A DNA stretch of 64,000 nt from Pseudomonas lurida (GTDB lineage Bacteria; Pseudomonadota; Gammaproteobacteria; Pseudomonadales; Pseudomonadaceae): assembly GCF_013522705.1 (NCBI RefSeq), contig NZ_JAAMRE010000008.1, positions 124,001 to 188,000 of the forward strand. Direction: 5' to 3'. Each line of letters begins with the position of its first letter. Positions within the stretch are counted from its first letter, which is position 1. The translations under genes and the position numbers were made by a program. A model generated the notes under the pieces. The model did not search any database and was not told where the DNA came from. It worked only from the letters and a program-made list of their open reading frames with translations. This document shows positions 1-7,608 of the stretch, in pieces.

Positions 1-1
1 G

Positions 2-664
2 CTGAGCGCCGGTTGGAGCGACGTGGGTTGCTGGGCGTCGCTGTGGGCGGTCAACGACAAAGACGCCAACGGCAACGTGAGCAAAGGCGACGTAGTGATC
101 CAGGACAGCCGCAACTGCATGGTGCACGGCAACGGCAAGCTGGTGTCGGTGATCGGCCTGGACAACATCGTGGTGGTGGAAACCAAGGACGCGATGATGA
201 TTGCCCACAAGGACAAGGTCCAGGGCGTCAAGCAGATGGTCAACACCCTCAACGAACAGGGCCGCAGCGAAACCCAGAACCACTGCGAAGTGTATCGTCC
301 GTGGGGCTCCTACGATTCGGTGGACATGGGCGGCCGCTTCCAGGTCAAGCACATCTCGGTCAAGCCGGGCGCGTGCCTGTCGCTGCAGATGCACCACCAC
401 CGCGCCGAACACTGGATCGTGGTCAGCGGCACCGCTGAAGTGACCTGTGACGAGAACGTGTTCCTGCTCACCGAAAACCAGTCCACCTACATCCCGATCG
501 CTTCGGTGCATCGCCTGCGCAACCCAGGCAAGATCCCGTTGGAGATCATCGAAGTGCAATCGGGCAGCTACCTGGGCGAAGACGACATCGAACGCTTCGA
601 AGACATCTACGGCCGCTCGACGCCGGTAGAACGTGGCGTGTCGGTGAAAACTATCGCGCAGTAA
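2..664 (+). CDS. algA: mannose-1-phosphate guanylyltransferase / mannose-6-phosphate isomerase, C-terminal part
   Basis: The gene runs in from outside the window; 220 C-terminal codons are visible. The first residues include the GWSDVG motif of the nucleotidyltransferase domain. After a linker comes the type II phosphomannose isomerase cupin: a YRPWGSYDSV segment, then the metal-site stretch QMHHHRAEHW, then a second histidine in ASVHRLRNP. The bifunctional enzyme makes mannose-6-P and GDP-mannose in the cytoplasm, the precursors of alginate and other mannose-containing polysaccharides. A strong terminator follows at once, as expected for the last gene of an operon. In Pseudomonas algA closes the alginate operon, so I infer algA, but paralogues such as pslB or wbpW cannot be excluded without the upstream genes. 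Confidence 0.88.
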   Translation: MSAGWSDVGCWASLWAVNDKDANGNVSKGDVVIQDSRNCMVHGNGKLVSVIGLDNIVVVETKDAMMIAHKDKVQGVKQMVNTLNEQGRSETQNHCEVYRPWGSYDSVDMGGRFQVKHISVKPGACLSLQMHHHRAEHWIVVSGTAEVTCDENVFLLTENQSTYIPIASVHRLRNPGKIPLEIIEVQSGSYLGEDDIERFEDIYGRSTPVERGVSVKTIAQ

Positions 665-680
665 AACAGTCGTACAAGAA

Positions 681-739
681 GCCCTCGCCCAACCCATTGC
701 GTCCCCTATCCGCAGTGGGTTGGGTGGGGGCTTTTTTTT
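681..739 (+). terminator. rho-independent terminator after algA
   Basis: The stem GCCCAACCCA pairs with TGGGTTGGG around a loop of about 19 bases, extended by GCCC/GGGGC at the base, and is followed by eight T residues. It lies 16 bases after the algA stop codon. Confidence 0.85.
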
Positions 740-758
740 GATTTTCGCTGGCTGTGAG

Positions 759-841
759 GGCCTTATCGGGGCAAGCCCCCCTCCCACCTTTGATCTGTGA
801 ATACATTCCAATGTGGGAGGGGGCTTGCCCCCGATAAGGCC
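759..841. repeat. REPIN (two inverted REP sequences)
   Basis: Two arms of about 29 bases are inverted copies of each other: the left arm reads GGCCTTATCGGGGCAAGCCC and on to CCTCCCAC, and the right arm is its reverse complement (GTGGGAGGGGGCTTGCCCCC and on to GATAAGGCC). About 25 bases of unrelated sequence separate them. This is the standard form of a REPIN, a non-autonomous mobile doublet that is abundant in P. fluorescens genomes and is mobilised by RAYT transposases. No RAYT gene is present in this window. Confidence 0.85.
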
Positions 842-924
842 CGCAAGGCCACCACAGCACTCAAGCTACCCAATCCCACCTACGCTTAAGTTAGGATGCT
901 GGTTCCAAATTCGAGGTGGTCTCC

Positions 925-1389
925 ATGTTCTTCGGCGTTCTCCTGATCATCACCTGGCTGATCCTGCTGCTGCGCTACCCGGCCAAAGCACTGCCGGTAT
1001 CCCTCGCCGCCTTGGCCGGCCTGGGTTGCGTGGCCGTCTGGGTGGTGTGGCTGGACAACCGCGAAGCCTCACAATTGGCGCGCCTGGAACTGCGCATCAC
1101 CTACGCGCCGCAGGACTGCCCGGCCGATCGGCCGCTGAAGCTGACCCTGAACAACGGCAACGACGTGCCCCTCACCGAACTGCGCTGGCGCGTGGCCGCC
1201 TACGCACCGGGCGACACCGTGAACCTGGCCGACAACGTCTACGCCGCCCCGCGCTATCGCGGGCCCGGCGAATTGCAGGCCGGCGCCACCTGGGACGATT
1301 GCCTGCCCACCCCACCGCTACGCCCCGGCTACCGCCCGCAAACCCTGGAATTTCGCGCCGAGCACCTGCAAGGCAGTTTCTCGGACTGA
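925..1389 (+). CDS. small membrane protein of unknown function
   Basis: A 154-residue protein with two hydrophobic segments close to the N-terminus (about residues 2-17 and 21-45) and a C-terminal soluble part of about 110 residues that is likely periplasmic and contains two cysteines. I chose the ATG because GAGG ends 8 bases before it; an in-frame GTG lies inside that ribosome site. Fifteen bases separate it from the following dehydrogenase gene, suggesting co-transcription. I do not recognise the family; similar proteins in Pseudomonas have been loosely named multidrug transporter, but nothing in the sequence supports transport. Confidence 0.75.
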   Translation: MFFGVLLIITWLILLLRYPAKALPVSLAALAGLGCVAVWVVWLDNREASQLARLELRITYAPQDCPADRPLKLTLNNGNDVPLTELRWRVAAYAPGDTVNLADNVYAAPRYRGPGELQAGATWDDCLPTPPLRPGYRPQTLEFRAEHLQGSFSD

Positions 1390-1403
1390 CAAAGGACTGC
1401 TCC

Positions 1404-2216
1404 ATGCCCAACGTACTCATCACCGGTTGCTCCAGCGGCATCGGCCGCGCCCTGGCCGATGCCTTCAAGGCTGCCGGCTTCAACGTATGGGCCAGCGCCC
1501 GCCGCCCTGAAGACGTAACCGCCCTCGCCGCCGCCGGTTTCACTGCAGTCGAACTTGATGTCAACGACAGTGCGGCCTTGCAGCGCCTGGCCGAGCAACT
1601 GGGCGAGCTGGATGTGCTGATCAACAACGCCGGCTACGGCGCCATGGGCCCGCTGCTCGACGGCGGCACCGAGGCCCTGCAGCGCCAATTCGAAACCAAT
1701 GTGTTCTCCATCGTCGGCGTGACCCAGGCGCTGTTCCCGGCCCTGCGCAAACGCAAGGGCCTGGTGGTGAATATCGGCAGCGTTTCCGGTGTGCTGGTCA
1801 CGCCCTTCGCCGGCGCCTACTGTGCGTCCAAGGCCGCCGTGCATGCGTTGAGCGATGCACTGCGCATGGAACTGGCACCGTTCGGCGTGCGCGTCATGGA
1901 GGTCCAGCCCGGCGCCATCGACACCCACTTCGCCAAAAATGCCGGCGCCCAGGCCGAATTGCTGATCAACCAACAATCGCCCTGGTGGCCCTTGCGCGAG
2001 GGCATTCGTGCGCGCAGCCAGGCGTCCCAGGACAAACCGACACCCGCTGCAGTGTTTGCGGCCGATGTGCTCAAGGCGGTGCGACAACCGCAACCGCCGC
2101 GCCTGTTGCGCTCGGGCAATGGCAGCCGGGCGTTGCCGTTGTTGGCGGCGTTGTTGCCCAAAGGATTATTGGAAACCGTGTTGAAAAAACGCTTTGGTTT
2201 GAATGGGAGTTTGTAA
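1404..2216 (+). CDS. SDR family oxidoreductase
   Basis: A classical short-chain dehydrogenase/reductase of 270 residues. The cofactor-binding TGCSSGIG motif is at residues 7-14, NNAG lies near residue 75, a catalytic serine is in IGSVSG, and the YCASK catalytic Tyr/Lys pair follows. NAD(P)H-dependent reduction or oxidation of an alcohol or ketone in the cytoplasm is expected; the substrate cannot be told from sequence. The gene abuts the next one with no gap (TAA then ATG), so the two are surely co-transcribed and probably act together. Confidence 0.9.
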   Translation: MPNVLITGCSSGIGRALADAFKAAGFNVWASARRPEDVTALAAAGFTAVELDVNDSAALQRLAEQLGELDVLINNAGYGAMGPLLDGGTEALQRQFETNVFSIVGVTQALFPALRKRKGLVVNIGSVSGVLVTPFAGAYCASKAAVHALSDALRMELAPFGVRVMEVQPGAIDTHFAKNAGAQAELLINQQSPWWPLREGIRARSQASQDKPTPAAVFAADVLKAVRQPQPPRLLRSGNGSRALPLLAALLPKGLLETVLKKRFGLNGSL

Positions 2217-2618
2217 ATGATCGACTACAGCGATTTCTTTGAAGAAGTGACCCAGACCCACATCGAGATCGAACAATGGTTTGCCGGCGTCGCGCCTGAA
2301 GGCACCCTGCAGAACCTGCTCGCGCGTTTCTCGCCCGACTTCAGCATGATCGCCCCCGCCACCGGCGCACGGGTGAATGCGGCCGGGGTCAACGCACTGT
2401 TCACCCGCCTGGGCGGCATGCGCCCTGGCTTGAAAATCACCTTGAGCGAAATGACCGGGATTGACCGCCACGCGCGCGGCGCCACGGTGACCTATCGCGA
2501 ACATCAAGTGGACGACAGCGGCACGCAGACCGACCGCCGAGCCACCGTGGTGTTCGAGAAACAGGCCAGTGGTGCGCTGTTGTGGCGGCATTTGCATGAG
2601 ACCTTCATCAAGACATAA
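2217..2618 (+). CDS. SnoaL-like / DUF4440-type protein
   Basis: A 133-residue soluble protein whose start codon directly follows the SDR stop codon. The pattern (a helix with EIEQWFAG, then FSPDFSMIAP, a central polar stretch and a strand-rich C-terminal half ending in LLWRHLHETF) fits the cone-shaped NTF2-like/SnoaL/DUF4440 fold. Members bind small hydrophobic ligands or act as isomerases and hydrolases. No catalytic residues can be assigned. The tight coupling with the dehydrogenase suggests both handle the same metabolite. Confidence 0.7.
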   Translation: MIDYSDFFEEVTQTHIEIEQWFAGVAPEGTLQNLLARFSPDFSMIAPATGARVNAAGVNALFTRLGGMRPGLKITLSEMTGIDRHARGATVTYREHQVDDSGTQTDRRATVVFEKQASGALLWRHLHETFIKT

Positions 2619-2625
2619 CACAGTC

Positions 2626-2657
2626 AAATGTGGGAGGGGGATTGCCCCCCCACATTT
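2626..2657. repeat. single REP-like palindrome, likely bidirectional terminator
   Basis: A palindrome whose arms AAATGTGGGAGGGGG and CCCCCCCACATTT flank ATTG. It sits between convergent genes and its last base is the last base of the HlyD-family gene stop codon. The arms match the REPIN sequence at 813-841, but here the two halves are collapsed into one hairpin. It can fold on either transcript and probably separates the two converging operons. Confidence 0.75.
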
Positions 2658-3517
2658 CAATTCTGCGCTTGGTCAACGATCACCGTGCAGGTAATCCCCG
2701 CCGCCAACACCACGCCCTCCGGCACTTCATCAATGTGAATCCGCACCGGCACCCGCTGGGCCAATCGCACCCAGTTGAACGTCGGGTTCACATCGGCGAT
2801 CAGTTCGCGGCTCTCGGGGTTGTCGCGGTCGTAGATGCCGCGGGAGATGCTTTCCACATGGCCCTTCAAGGTCTCGCCGCTCATCAGTTGCATATCGGCG
2901 TTGTCGCCGACTTTCACATGGGGCAATTTGGTCTCTTCGAAGAAGCCATAGACCCAGAACGAGTTCATATCCACCACGGCCATCTTGGCCTCGCCGATGC
3001 GTGCATAGTCGCCACGGTGGACGTTGAGGTTGGTGACGTAGCCGTCCACCGCCGCTAACACCTGAGTCCGTTTCAAATTCAGTTCCGCCGCTTCCAGCTG
3101 GGCCAGCGCATGTTGGTAATCCGCCAGCGCCGAGTCGGCGATGTTGCTCGCGTCGTCGCGGTTTTCCCGGGAGATCACCAGCGCGTCGAGGTCGGCGCGG
3201 CGGTGGGCGTTGACCTTGCGCATTTCCCAGGTGGCTTTGCGCGAAGCGACAAGGGCCTGGGCCTGTTTGACCGCGATGCGGTAGTGCTCCGGATCGATCT
3301 GCATCAGCAGGTCGCCCTTTTTTACCAACTGGTTGTCACGCACCGGCACGTCGACCACTTCACCGGTGACGTCGGCGGCGACATTGATGATGTCGGCGCG
3401 CACGCGACCGTCGCGGGTCCACGGCGTCTCCATGTAGTGCACCCACAGCGTGCGGCCAATCCAGATCGCCAGGGCCAGTACCAGCAAGGTGGCGAGCAGG
3501 CTGAAAAATTTTTTCAT
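2657..3517 (-). CDS. HlyD/AaeA-type membrane fusion (adaptor) protein
   Basis: The 286-residue periplasmic adaptor of an efflux pump has an N-terminal membrane anchor at about residues 4-25, then a lipoyl/barrel-sandwich half-motif (AADVTGEVVDVPVRDNQLVK), an alpha-hairpin of about 80 residues, the second lipoyl half and a beta-barrel. It links an inner-membrane FUSC-type permease to an outer-membrane channel. It follows DUF1656 and FUSC genes on the same strand, the same gene set as E. coli aaeXAB, which exports aromatic carboxylic acids. The substrate here is inferred only by that analogy. Confidence 0.88.
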   Translation of the reverse strand: MKKFFSLLATLLVLALAIWIGRTLWVHYMETPWTRDGRVRADIINVAADVTGEVVDVPVRDNQLVKKGDLLMQIDPEHYRIAVKQAQALVASRKATWEMRKVNAHRRADLDALVISRENRDDASNIADSALADYQHALAQLEAAELNLKRTQVLAAVDGYVTNLNVHRGDYARIGEAKMAVVDMNSFWVYGFFEETKLPHVKVGDNADMQLMSGETLKGHVESISRGIYDRDNPESRELIADVNPTFNWVRLAQRVPVRIHIDEVPEGVVLAAGITCTVIVDQAQN

Positions 3518-3527
3518 CGGGGCATTC

Positions 3528-3728
3528 TCAACGGTAGACGCTCAGCGCCAGGGCGCCGAACAGGCAAACGAACAGGCTCAGGCGCAGCAGCGCCGGGTGC
3601 CAGAAAAACCGGTACAGGTCGAACCCGGCCAGGAAGCGGTCCAGCGCCCAGGCCAGCACGGCGGCGATCAGGAACATCAGGGTCATGGTCGGCATGTAGA
3701 GGCCGTGGAATGCGATCTCACGGGGCAT
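3528..3728 (-). CDS. DUF1656 small membrane protein (AaeX-like)
   Basis: This 66-residue protein has two hydrophobic segments (about residues 11-33 and 46-65) around a charged, aromatic loop (DRFLAGFDLYRFFWHP). It is typical of DUF1656 proteins, which are always found between FUSC permease and HlyD adaptor genes. It overlaps the end of the FUSC gene by 11 bases and lies 10 bases before the adaptor gene, so translation is likely coupled. Its role is unknown; it may help assemble the pump. Confidence 0.85.
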   Translation of the reverse strand: MPREIAFHGLYMPTMTLMFLIAAVLAWALDRFLAGFDLYRFFWHPALLRLSLFVCLFGALALSVYR

Positions 3729-5895
3729 GGGAGGATCCTTTGAGGGCCGCCAGCGGCGATTGCGGGTCCAGCAGCGAGGTGCGGATAAAGTGCAGGTAGC
3801 TTTTCACCCGGCGCAGGGCCGAAGTGTCGAAGTGCGGAGCGAACGGTTCGTCAGTGGCCTGCACGCGGCTGATCGCATGGTCGACGGCGACGAGCCCGCG
3901 CTCCAGATTGCTCGCGCTGGGCTGCAGGAACAGCCGCACCAGCGAACGCCCCATCACGCGGATGGCCTGGCGCCACGGCTGGGATTCGGCGTACGCCGGG
4001 TGCACCGGCAGGATCGCCTGTTCCTTGCGCAACTCGATGATCGCGTGGCCGACCTCCAGCACCACAAACATCCAGCGCAGCAAGTCGCGCTGCACCTGCG
4101 GCTGGCCCACGGCGAGGCCGTAGGCCTGGTGCAACAGGTCGCGGGTGCGGCTCTCGAAACTGGAGGCCAGGCCTTTGAGCCTGCCGCTGATGGCATACAC
4201 CACTTGTTCGCGCAGGTCCTGCTCCAGGCGGCGCCACAACCAGCGGCTGTTGGGGGGCAGGATGATCGCCCCGGCCGCCGCGCATACCAGCATGCCGATG
4301 ACCATGGCGATGTAGTCGTTGATAAAGGTGTAGGGGTTGTAGACCGTGAGGTTGTCCGGCACCGACCCGGTGCTGAAAAAAATCAGCAGGCCCACACCGA
4401 CACCGGCATATTGCGGGCGTGAGGCGAGAAAGGCGCCGGCAACGATGACCGGTGCGAGCATCACGCACAACAGTGGGAAACCGTCGATCCAGGGGAACAC
4501 GAAGAACATGTCGACAAACCCCACCAGGGCACCGATGAAGGTGCCGCAGGCCATCTGAAACGCCATGCGCTTGGGGTTGGGCGTGGCGGCGGACAGGCCG
4601 ACGGTGGCCGCTGCGATCAGGGTCATGGTGGCGCCGCTGGGCCAGGCGGTGGCGACCCAGTAACTGCCCAGCACAATCAGAATGAACGAGGCGCGAATGC
4701 CGGATGCGGCGCAAGCCAGCCAGTTGGTTTTCGGTGTGTAGGGCTCGTCCCAGTCTTCCCGCGCGTGACTGTGATCGGCCAGGGAGGCATGGGTCTGCGC
4801 GTAGTTGTGCAGGTCATCGACAAAGCGGTACAGCAACTCGTAGGCGGTATGAAAATCCAGTTGCTCGGCTTCGGTGGGCTGCGTTTCCTGGAAGATTGCG
4901 CGCAGGCTGCGCACGGTGGCGGGCAAGCCGTCCTTGTAGGCACTCAATTGCGTCACCAGGCGGGCGGCATCGGGACTCGTAAGTGCACGTGCGGAGAAAC
5001 CATCGAGCCGTTCGGCAAGATCCTGCAAGCCAGGTTTGATCGCCGCGACCACGTGGTCGGCGGCATCGGCGCGCAGGCGTTCGAGCAATTGGTGCAGGGC
5101 GTTGAAGCGTGTGGTGACGCTCATGAATTCGCTGTTGAGACGACTGAGGCGACCGTTGCGCCGGCGCATGTGCGGGTCTTCGAACACGGTGACGCTGCGC
5201 AGTCCTTCCAGGCCCACGGCTTCGGCGATGAAGCGCACGTTGCCGGCCTCGAAGGCGTCGCGCTGGCTGCGCCCGCGCAGGCCATCGGTGACGAACAACG
5301 CGAATACCCCAAAGCGCTGATAAAGTGCATTGCGCATGGCAGCGCTGGAGGTCTGCGGCAGGATCGCAGCACTGACCAACGTCGAGCAGATGATCCCCAA
5401 AGAGATTTCCAGCACGCGCCACACCGCCGCCATGAATGCGCCATCCGGATGCGCCAGGGCCGGCAGGCCGACCATCGCGGCGGTATACCCGGCCAGCACA
5501 AACCCATAGGCGCGAAAGTTGCGATTGCGCGTGGCGCCGGCGGTGCAGATGCCGACCCAGATCGCCAGCGCACCAAGAAACAGCTCGGTGTTCTGCGCAA
5601 ACAGGGCGATCAGCAAGACCATCACCGCCGACCCCGCCAGGGTGCCGAGGAAGCGGTAAAAACTCTTGGCGAACACCTGGCCGCTCTGCGGCTGCATCAC
5701 GATAAACACGGTGATCATCGCGGTGCGCGGTTGCGGCAATTCCAGGCGCATGGCCAGCCACAACGTGAGAAACGCCGCGATCAACACTTTGAAGATATAC
5801 ACCCAGGTCACGCCGTCGCTGCGTGCCCAATCGAAAAAACCACGGCGCCACTCAAGGGCGTGCAGCCAGCGCAGCGGTGCAGGCAAGGAAGTCAT
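3718..5895 (-). CDS. FUSC-family inner-membrane efflux permease (AaeB-like)
   Basis: The 725-residue protein has two similar halves, each with a cluster of hydrophobic segments (roughly residues 30-180 and 390-545) followed by a cytoplasmic helical region, the standard layout of fusaric-acid-resistance/AaeB permeases. It would export weak aromatic acids or related toxins out of the cytoplasm in concert with the adaptor and outer-membrane protein encoded beside it. The start ATG is 10 bases after the NodT-family gene stop codon, which places all four genes in one operon. Confidence 0.9.
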   Translation of the reverse strand: MTSLPAPLRWLHALEWRRGFFDWARSDGVTWVYIFKVLIAAFLTLWLAMRLELPQPRTAMITVFIVMQPQSGQVFAKSFYRFLGTLAGSAVMVLLIALFAQNTELFLGALAIWVGICTAGATRNRNFRAYGFVLAGYTAAMVGLPALAHPDGAFMAAVWRVLEISLGIICSTLVSAAILPQTSSAAMRNALYQRFGVFALFVTDGLRGRSQRDAFEAGNVRFIAEAVGLEGLRSVTVFEDPHMRRRNGRLSRLNSEFMSVTTRFNALHQLLERLRADAADHVVAAIKPGLQDLAERLDGFSARALTSPDAARLVTQLSAYKDGLPATVRSLRAIFQETQPTEAEQLDFHTAYELLYRFVDDLHNYAQTHASLADHSHAREDWDEPYTPKTNWLACAASGIRASFILIVLGSYWVATAWPSGATMTLIAAATVGLSAATPNPKRMAFQMACGTFIGALVGFVDMFFVFPWIDGFPLLCVMLAPVIVAGAFLASRPQYAGVGVGLLIFFSTGSVPDNLTVYNPYTFINDYIAMVIGMLVCAAAGAIILPPNSRWLWRRLEQDLREQVVYAISGRLKGLASSFESRTRDLLHQAYGLAVGQPQVQRDLLRWMFVVLEVGHAIIELRKEQAILPVHPAYAESQPWRQAIRVMGRSLVRLFLQPSASNLERGLVAVDHAISRVQATDEPFAPHFDTSALRRVKSYLHFIRTSLLDPQSPLAALKGSSHAP

Positions 5896-5905
5896 CGCAA
5901 GCTAC

Positions 5906-7417
5906 TCAGTGATCGAACACGGCCAGCGCCGCCGGGGTTTTGCTCGGAAGGGTCTTGGCGGGCGCCGGCACGTCGTCGCCGGCACCGAGGCCGCCGCCCA
6001 GGGCGGTCACCAGTTCGGCGTGGGCGCTCAGGCGCGCGGCCTGCACCTGCTGCTGGATCTGTTGCTGGCGAAACAGCAGGGTCTGGGCGTTCAGCACGTT
6101 CAGGTAATCGGTGAGGCCGCGTTGGTAGGCGATCATCGCGATGTCATAGGTTTTCTGCGCCGAGGCCACCGATTGCGCGGCGAAGGCCTGCTGCTTGTCC
6201 ATGGACTCGCGACGGATCAACTGATCGCTGATGCCCTTGAGTGCGTTGACCAGGGTCTGGTTGTAATGCGCCACCGCGATGTCATAACCGGCGCTGGCTT
6301 CACCCAGTTGGGCGCGCAGGCGGCCGCCGTCGAAAATCGGCAGGGTGATGGCCGGGCCGACGCTGTAATTGAATTTTTTACCGGCCAGGAATTCCAGCAT
6401 GCCGCCGCCGGTGGCCATGTAACCGAGGCTGCCGACCAGATCGACGTTAGGGTAGAAACCGGCATGGGCCACATCGATGCCCCGTGCCTGCGCCGCCACT
6501 TGCCAGCGACTGGCGACCACATCCGGACGTTGGCCGAGCAGTTGCGCGGGCACGCTCGACGGCAGTGCGAGCGGCGCAGCCAATGACAGGCTCGGGCGCC
6601 GCAATTGCGCGCCCTGCCCCGGCCCCATGCCCGCCAGCGCCGCCAGTTGGTTGCGGCTCAGGGCGATGGCTTCGTCCAGCGCATCCAGTTGGCGATGGGT
6701 TTCCGGCAACGGCGTTTCAGCCTGGCTTACGTCGAAGTGCGTGCCGATCCCGGCATTGAGGCGTTTGTTGGCCAGGTCGAGAATCTGCTGTTGCTGGGCC
6801 AACGTCGCGGCGACGATGTCGCGGTTGGCGTACTGCAACGACAGCTGAATATAGGCGCGCACCACATTGTTCTGCAGTTCGAGCTGGGCCTGGCGCGCTT
6901 CGGCGGCGCTCATGTGCGCCAGGTCGACCGCCCGCTCGGTGGCATTGCTTTCACGCCCCCACAGGTCCAGGGCATAGCTCAGGCCCAGGGACGAATTGTT
7001 GTCCCAGGTGTTGGCACCGCTCAATTCGCCCGGCCCGTAGAACTGATCCTTGGGCCAATTGTGGCGTTTGAGGGTGGTGTCGCTGTTGATCTGCAGCGCC
7101 TCGGCCGACTCGGCCAACCCGGCCATGGACCGCGCCTCACGCACCCGCGCGGCGGCCATGGCCAGGCTTGGGCTGTGCCGGGTAGCGAGATCGACCCAGT
7201 GGTCCAGTTGCGGGTCGCCGTAGGCTCGCCACCACTGCGCGGTGGGCCAGTGGGCGTCTTGCGCCGCCTGCTGGATCGCCTCGTCGGTCGCCAGTTGATT
7301 GGCGTCGAGGGCCTGGCCTTGCGGGGCGATTCCTCCGGTTCCGATGCAGCCGCTGATTGCTAACGATAAAGCCCAAACACTGAGAGTCTTCAGCTCTCTG
7401 CTGATGCGACGCGGCAC
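5906..7417 (-). CDS. NodT-family outer-membrane efflux lipoprotein
   Basis: The outer-membrane channel of the pump has a lipoprotein signal ending in LAISGC, followed by two TolC-like repeats rich in coiled-coil helices (ARVREARSMAGLAESAEAL early, YQRGLTDYLNVLNAQ late). The GTG start given here yields 503 residues with the lipobox cysteine about 23 residues in, a normal signal length. An upstream in-frame ATG at 7498 would add 27 residues ahead of the signal, and neither start has a well-spaced ribosome site. It is the first gene of the operon with the FUSC permease, DUF1656 and HlyD genes. Confidence 0.87.
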   Translation of the reverse strand: MPRRISRELKTLSVWALSLAISGCIGTGGIAPQGQALDANQLATDEAIQQAAQDAHWPTAQWWRAYGDPQLDHWVDLATRHSPSLAMAAARVREARSMAGLAESAEALQINSDTTLKRHNWPKDQFYGPGELSGANTWDNNSSLGLSYALDLWGRESNATERAVDLAHMSAAEARQAQLELQNNVVRAYIQLSLQYANRDIVAATLAQQQQILDLANKRLNAGIGTHFDVSQAETPLPETHRQLDALDEAIALSRNQLAALAGMGPGQGAQLRRPSLSLAAPLALPSSVPAQLLGQRPDVVASRWQVAAQARGIDVAHAGFYPNVDLVGSLGYMATGGGMLEFLAGKKFNYSVGPAITLPIFDGGRLRAQLGEASAGYDIAVAHYNQTLVNALKGISDQLIRRESMDKQQAFAAQSVASAQKTYDIAMIAYQRGLTDYLNVLNAQTLLFRQQQIQQQVQAARLSAHAELVTALGGGLGAGDDVPAPAKTLPSKTPAALAVFDH

Positions 7418-7608
7418 GGCAAGCGAATTCCTGAGATGGGTGAAGCGGGAGAGGTGGCGCAATTCTAGGGCGCGCGGGGGATGCCGATAAGCGGGCATTC
7501 CTGTGAATCTTTGTTACCGTTCAGGCGATAATCCGGGCGTTTGCCCTACACAGTCCGGTGCGGGCAGCTTCACATAATGGGCAACATTCATTTCTTGCGG
7601 AGCCGCCC

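Noticed and set aside
4765..6114. Long plus-strand reading frame of 449 codons
   Set aside because: It is wholly antisense to the FUSC permease gene, low in hydrophobic content, Gln/His/Arg-rich and lacks any domain or ribosome site: a GC-rich shadow frame.
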